From Psococerastis gibbosa (lineage: Eukaryota; Arthropoda; Insecta; Psocodea; Psocidae): a stretch of DNA of 64,000 bases. Within the stretch, counting starts at the first letter, position 1. Each line of letters begins with the position of its first letter. Below, in pieces: positions 46,901 to 52,900 of the stretch. Position numbers and translations under genes: made by a program. Location of the stretch: contig OZ020492.1 in NCBI GenBank assembly GCA_963971405.1, positions 18,754,204 through 18,818,203 of the forward strand, given 5' to 3'. The notes beneath the pieces were generated by a model. That model saw nothing but the letters and a program-made list of their open reading frames with translations, was not told the DNA's origin and made no database searches.

Positions 46901-49900
46901 GACCTATACTGTAAAGTGGCTATGCCTATAATGGGTGAAAATAGTCCTGGCAACTCACTTACCAACTATGCGTATCCACTTGAATCTATAGCATCAATTT
47001 CCAAATACAGAAAGTAGCAAAAAATCTATTCAAGAACTTAGATACATATGCAAATGTATTTTAGAGGCTTGGCCACCCCTGGCTAACCCCCAAAATAGGT
47101 TGGTTTACATCAGGGGTTCTCAACCTTTTTTGTCCGTCCATCACTATATTATTTTATGATTTTCCGAGGATCACCATGGCTATGACCGGTAAATCGTTAA
47201 ATTCTAAGACCAAGATCCAGTAGTTTGTGCCTACAATTACGTGCTAATATTTGATTAATGTTTAGGGCTGGTATCGGTCGGATTTTATAGTTCTGTGCCA
47301 ATACATACTATATTATATGAAAGTATCTCCTCTGTAACTTGGCAATACTTCGAACACATTATAATAAAAGTAACTGAATAAAATATTAAAAAACACACAT
47401 AAAATTATGTCACTACCGGTTGCAACGACGATTGGCCGAAATCGGTAGTGGCATCAATTTATATGTGTTTTTTCGCAATATTTTATTCAGTTACTTATAT
47501 TATAATCTTACTGTCAAGGCCAACGGCCTAACCATGTTGATTCCATTAGAGCAGAGCATGTTTCAAACTGCGGCAAGTTGGTAGTGTGCACAGCGTTGGC
47601 AGGGGAACCTGGTGGGACATGATAACGCGCTTATGCAGTATAAGTCGAGTCCTGGTCACCACCGATTTAATCGTGTGACTTTACCATGTTCCCCAAGTGG
47701 CTCGGAATCCACTATAATCAGGAGGTCCACCTCGTTAGTCAACACCCCTTTCCCCGAGGTGAAAGAGTCTGCCCTTAGGGTGCCTGAAGTTAACAAACAG
47801 ACTCACTCCCCCCGCCAGGCTGACAGGGTTGCTTAAAGCAGAAATGCTGAAAGCAGGCGTTAGAAACAACATAATCTTACTGTTTTTTATTTCAAATTTC
47901 AAATAACTCAGCAGATTTATTACCTTATTTCTTACTTTGGCCCGACCAGATGTATGTCTCCACAGGTTGGGAACTCCTGGTTTAGATTTTTTATTTAAGT
48001 ATTAACTGAAATTAACTGAACGATTTGGTCAGTTCAATTAGCAGTGGACTATTTCATACATGTCCCATGAGGAACGGTTTTTAGTTTCACTGCAGTGGTT
48101 TTTTCGTGAAACTGTTGGGCGACATAAATTTGCCGAATTATTAAATTCACGGAAAAATAACAACCAAAATGAAAAACGCCTTATAATATGATGAATAAAA
48201 TAGTCGCAATTGAATGAATCAAACCAACATATTTTGGGGTGATCAATACAACCATTTATCACCCCAAAATAGGTTCGCTTCCATGTTCAATTTGTTTTTA
48301 TGTATATGAACACTTTTATATATGATCACACTCCGTCAATCCCTGTCACCATCTAGTGAGTTGCCTGGCCGACAAGGCTTACCCCAAAGTTTAGTTTAGG
48401 TTTTTTACACTTGAGGGCGTCCCATAAGCTTGTTAAAATAATTTGAAATTATAATTTCTGCTTTTTTATAATAAAATAAAAATATTAAAATTAAATTAAA
48501 ATAATAACAATGAAAATAAATATTAATTTAATAATATTTTGTTTGTCTGTGACTTTGTTCATGTTCATTATTGACTTGTACTGCAAGATGGAGAATATAC
48601 TGCTATGAGTTTAAAACGTGAATTATTTATTTTATCCAATAAATTAATAATCGATCCATGGCATAACCCAACAGGTCCCATGGTCAATGGGCCCAGATAA
48701 ACTAGGAAAATCAGATCTTTTGCAAAAAAAAAGTAAAAACAAAAAGAACCGGTCCGAGTTTACTCGAACATGCTTTCCAATTTATCAAAATTAGTAGATA
48801 GAGAAAATGAGTAATTCATGGTAAATAATTTTCCTATGGTTAAATTTCCGATACCTCGAGGGGGGGGGGGGGGTGACGTAAATTCTAGATAAGACAGACC
48901 AACATTTTTTTACCCCCAGAAGCAACCTATCAAGGGGCAAGCGACTCCCCGCATTTCGTTAACATTAATAACGACTACAGTATATGTGAATTTAAAAGAA
49001 ATCGTTGGAGCCGTTTTTGAGAAATATTTTTTTTAGACGTTTTTAGAGTTTTTTGCGAATAAAAACCCCCCAAATTAAGTTAGCCCCAAATAAAAGAAAT
49101 TGTTCCGAGGCATGATTTTTGTAAACCTACATGCAAAATTTCATCAAAATCGACCGAGCAGTTTGCCCGGAAATCGACGCACAGAGAGACAGACAGACAG
49201 ACAGACATACAGACATTTCGTAAAAACTACTTTTTTGGGTTCCTGGGACCTCAAAACGTGTAAATCCGTTGAAATCTCGGAATCGAAAATTTCGACCATC
49301 ACAAAGCTTTCCTTATACTACGTATAAATTGGAAAGCAATAATTATTAAAATTGTAGCGTGTGCTAAGTGTTTGTGTAACCCAACAATGCTCTCACCGTG
49401 CTGACAGCTTATATCGAGGTTATACCTTGTTATAAATGCGCTGACTTTTTTAATTTTGCACTATTTTGATTGAACTTGAGACAAGCTCCTTACTGAAAAC
49501 TCTTGTTTTTGTTGTTTCTTTTTTTAAATTGACGATATTGCTGGGGGTACGGTACGTTATAGGGAAAATGATTAGGCCGACTCGACAATTTATAGCGAAC
49601 TTTATTGGGGGGAAAGAAGCTTCCACAATGTAGAACAGTTTGTACTACTTTATCGGTTGTATTGCATAATGTTGATTTTAAACAGCGTGAAAACGTGTGG
49701 GGCCCTGCTGCACCCTCGAATTTCGAGTTTATTACCTAGAAGTAAAAAAGACCCCCCGAGTCTCAACTGTTGCGTTGGTCACTTCAAAGAAGAAAAGGAG
49801 GGGTGAACCTTATGGCCGTAAAAAAAAGAACAGATTACACAAGACTTAACATATCGATGGCGGAGCTGTCAATGAGACATTAGTAGAAAAAAGAAGTCAC

Positions 49901-52900
49901 CCTAGGTCGGGACGCAGCGCTGCAGCTTTGGTTCAAACCCTCATTGTAGAAAAATACCAAGCCTTACTGAACAGCATAAAGTAGTCAAGAATATGTGTGG
50001 AAAATGTGAATTCAATAACCCATACTGTTGGCCTGGAAATTTGGAATTAAGTAACTTCCTTAATACGGCTCTGATTGAGAAAACATCCAATTTTATTTTG
50101 AACTGGTCCAAAATGTACATATGACAACGTTTTGCTCTATTTCCATTGGTTTGCCAGTAATCGCATGGTAGAAAACCGTAAGCTTTATCTCGCTGTGTAA
50201 TCGTCAAAATATGTATGCAAAAGCAGAAAAAGGTTAGGCCACGGACGTGAGTCAGTCGTTTAGCCGTTAGCGTTTTATACTAGTACAGATATGTAGTACA
50301 GCATATCACTAAAACTGATTTTGCTGTTCTAAGGGTTTTTCAGACCTATGTCAGATTGAAGGCTCAAAATAATTGAAAAAAAAAACACCGATTGGCAAGT
50401 TATAGTACTTGAATAATTTACATACCTGTGGCCAATCGGCAATCGCCATGGCCACAAACAGACCAAACTGTATATTTAATATATAATTAATTATCATTGT
50501 TTTCCGTTTAAATACCGGAGCATAATAGTTGGATTCACAATGTCAAAATTTAAAGTAAGAACAAAGAACCGGTCCGAGATCACTCGAACATGCTTTCCAA
50601 TTTATCAATTAGTAGATAGAGATAATGAGTTATTTCATAGTAAATAATTTAACAATAATGGCACGGCACGCAATGTATTGCAGCGTGAATTTTACATGAT
50701 TTCTTAAAAATAATAATTTTTTGCACAAAACCAAATACATTTTTGGGAAACCGGTTTGGTTTTGTTACTCATTTTGATACCTAAAACATGCCAGAAGGTA
50801 GATATCATCGATAGAAAAGTTCCACAGTAAAATAATTGTTTATTCATTTTTCATGAAAATTGACTTATTTTTACTATCAAGGGGCAAGCGACTCCCCGCA
50901 TTTTGTTAACATTAATAACGACCACAATATATGTGAATTTAAAAGAAATCGTTGGAGCCGTTTTTGAATTATAAACCCCCCAAAGTTGAGTTATCCCAAA
51001 ATAAAAAAAATGCTCCCGAGGTAGGATTTTTGTGAACCTACATGCATCAAAATCGACCGAGTACTTTGCCCTGAAATCGATGAACAGACAGAGCTACAGA
51101 CAGACATTTCGTAAATGCCATGTTTTTAGGTTTTTGGGACCGGAAAACGTGTTAATCCGTTGAAATCTCGGACCCGAAAATTTTGACCGTCACAAAGCTT
51201 TCCTTATACTACGTATAAATTGGAAAGCAAAACATTCTAACACATAGTAAAGGTGATGACAACTAGGGTTTCGTTAAAACATTACATATACGATACCCAC
51301 TCTTGCATAGATACAGCGGTGAAGCTAATTCAAACCTATTTCATAAAATTCGTTTATCGAGTAGGTAGGTTGCTATTTAAGCTTATATTCTGACTGAATT
51401 GACCGTTTTAGTGAATTATATAATCTAATGGCCAAATTTGGGAAACTACTCATTGTATTTGATAATCTGCATCCAGGAATGTTAAAGTGATGAGCTGTTC
51501 CGATAGGGTAATTATGTATACCACATATTTTGCAGAGGTTTCTGCGATTTTCTTTTATGCATATTAGGCTTCTGAGAACGTACTGTCCATTTATTGTTAG
51601 TATACCCAGGGTGGAAAAGATAGACCTACAGGGTTCTCCTGTTCTGCTATTTCATCTAATTCGCCGAGCGCTTCTGTAGTAGGAGTATTTCCTTTGTAGG
51701 AGAAGCGCGCCCCCAGAGTAAAATATACCATAATTTATATGTAACTGGAAAAGCCCATAATTGTTTTGCAGAAGATGAGAAGAGTAACTAGATTTCTACA
51801 CTTTCTATGGAGGTACGTGATACGAAACAACTTCTTACCTGTTCTCTTCTTCTTCCTACACTTCCTGGCCATGCTTGGGAGGGCATGTAAAGCAGGCGGT
51901 CCCGGGCCTTCCTAGTTGAGTGTAAGAGAGGGCTTTATAGCCCTAACTCCGCTTGGTTGGCTTAGTAATAGAACCAAAAGTCCTTATTGACTTATTTACA
52001 TTAACATGAACTATTTATTTAAATTTCCCTTGCTTCGTAAGAAAGTTTATTGATGCATTTTTTACAATGTAGATCAAGTCGGAAAGCCCGTTGTTACTGT
52101 TTCAATCGACCATGATATATGCCTAAGCCCTAACAATCTTTTTTCAAGTTGGTACTGCTTTTCTGTAGGATTGGGGTCATTGGCCGACCTGAAGCTGCTA
52201 AAATATGACCTTTGATAAAACCCATAATGTTTCTGTGGTCCGAAACAAAAGTAATAATAATAATGTAACTAGTACATAAAACGAACACCCTAAGCATACA
52301 ACGTAGTGTATAACATTTAAAAAAAATCTAAATATTTTGAAAATGTTGGTGGGCTTATCCGAAGATATCAACTTATGTACACCAAATTAAGACACGAAGA
52401 GAAGATAAAATTAAAAATAATAAATAATAATAATAAAATAATTGAAAAATGTCATTTTTAATTTTATTTATTCCATATAATTCGCAAGTATTCCACTCTA
52501 TTAAAATTTAAAATACATAAAAATGTTTTTCGGTCTAGCTAATTATACATGGACCCATTGAGAGATGACCGACAGCAACAACAACTATTTGTTTACAAAG
52601 CCCGATCAGATACGAGCAATTGTTTATTTGTTTGCTTCTTCTGACCGGCTCTTGGCGATCTCATTTGATCTCACTGATTTATGCTATGCCGCGCCGTTGT
52701 GGAACCACGGCACAGATTATGGGCTGTAATCCCGCCAAGTCCAGATTTTTTGATTCTGAAATTTCGGTTATACCAGAGCTTCAACCCAAGTCAATTTAAT
52801 GACTATTATACACCACATAACACAGCATTCAATAATTGATAACATTTCTTCCACTTAATGGCATATCATTTATATTTTTAGATGTAAAATTGACCCAAAA

